A stretch of DNA of 43,290 nucleotides from assembly GCA_025359915.1 (NCBI GenBank), contig JANYDE010000161.1, positions 1-43,290 of the forward strand, written 5' to 3'. The notes under the pieces are model-generated. The model saw nothing but the letters and a program-made list of their open reading frames with translations, was not told the origin of the DNA and searched no databases. This DNA comes from Chamaesiphon sp. 336R_metabinner_41 (GTDB lineage Bacteria > Cyanobacteriota > Cyanobacteriia > Cyanobacteriales > Chamaesiphonaceae). This document shows positions 42,980 to 43,290 of the stretch, one piece after another. Position 1 is the first letter of the stretch; each line of letters opens with the position of its first letter. The translations under genes were made by a program, and so were the position numbers.

Positions 42980-43290
42980 CTTTACCAATTTAAAGAATTA
43001 ACACGACAGATGTTTACCCCACCCAACCTCCTCTTTCCAAGGGGAGGAGCTAATCTATCATTTACATCATTTAATTTGGTATTGTATGCCTAAAACTAAA
43101 GTCCCATAATTTAAGAATCTGGTCTTTTTGAATGACTTTTTGCATTTAGATAGGGCTTGCTGAATAAGTCAATAAAATGGCATTCAATTCGATCGATCGA
43201 ATTGAATCCATCAGCAATTAGGAGCCGATCGGCATCAGTTATAATTTTTATTAATCATCCAAACTCAAATATCACAAAAAAAGTGTCGAT
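42980..43290. other. Window end: repeat motif, palindrome and possible mobile element edge
   Basis: No gene. An inverted copy of the GGTTGGGGTGGGG-type motif (also at 4202-4240) lies at about 43015-43048. GGGCTTGCTGAATAAGTC at 43153-43170 resembles the terminal sequences of several cyanobacterial insertion sequences, and an element may begin there and run off the window. This is recognition only. Confidence 0.3.
43182..43207. repeat. Perfect 26-bp palindrome near window end
   Basis: Each half (ATTCAATTCGATC) is the exact reverse complement of the other, with CGATCGATCG at the centre. It is the second perfect 26-bp palindrome in the window (compare 16705-16730). Confidence 0.6.

Overview
The window looks like chromosomal DNA from a cyanobacterium, possibly a Chamaesiphon-like or other filamentous/unicellular freshwater lineage (the genus is a guess). 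The evidence is the set of cyanobacterium/plastid-restricted genes: an NblB-type HEAT protein, the PSRP-3/Ycf65 ribosomal protein, a PaO/Tic55-like Rieske oxygenase, the long cyanobacterial IspH, and DUF6464 and DUF7219 small proteins. It also holds at least eight copies of the HIP1 octamer GCGATCGC, a very high density of TCGATCGA-type sites, and heptanucleotide tandem repeats.

Layout. 1-0.65 kb: C-terminal end of a probable transposase running straight into a HAD hydrolase gene that has lost its N-terminus. 0.87-9.4 kb: outer-membrane barrel protein, trmD, a NarL-type response regulator, two HEAT-repeat proteins, a lipoprotein, a dihydroorotase-like protein that has lost metal ligands, a Rieske oxygenase and a YkvA protein. 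9.4-16 kb: WD40 remnant, ssb, an ABC exporter, a DUF2470 protein, a rhomboid protease, a DUF7219 protein and a CapD/WbpM-type sugar nucleotide dehydratase. 16.7-19.3 kb: a large metzincin with five Ig-like tandem repeats. 19.5-24.9 kb: mainly minus-strand genes, including dipeptide epimerase, ispH and an ECF sigma / anti-sigma / Spy-like cluster. 25-33.9 kb: U32 peptidase (RlhA type), adenosine kinase, tRNA-Val, a CAU tRNA with a long variable arm, a HAD protein, PSRP-3, coaE, a DUF2252 protein and a 3D-domain lipoprotein. 34-43 kb: a type I secretion island with a 1012-residue HlyB-like transporter (cyclic-nucleotide-binding-like and dead C39-like domains), a parvulin, and a 1481-residue RTX protein joining two different phosphatase domains. 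A possible Pho box lies upstream of that last gene.

The best functional units are: (1) the secretion island, read as a phosphate-starvation exo-phosphatase plus its exporter; (2) the sigma/anti-sigma/Spy-like cluster, read as an envelope-stress circuit; and (3) a dispersed family of nested hairpin repeats in at least three, probably five, intergenic gaps. The most unusual single items are the class II-shaped CAU tRNA, the dihydroorotase with lost ligands, and two perfect 26-bp palindromes with CGATCG centres. All family names come from reading the translated sequence; no database search was run.
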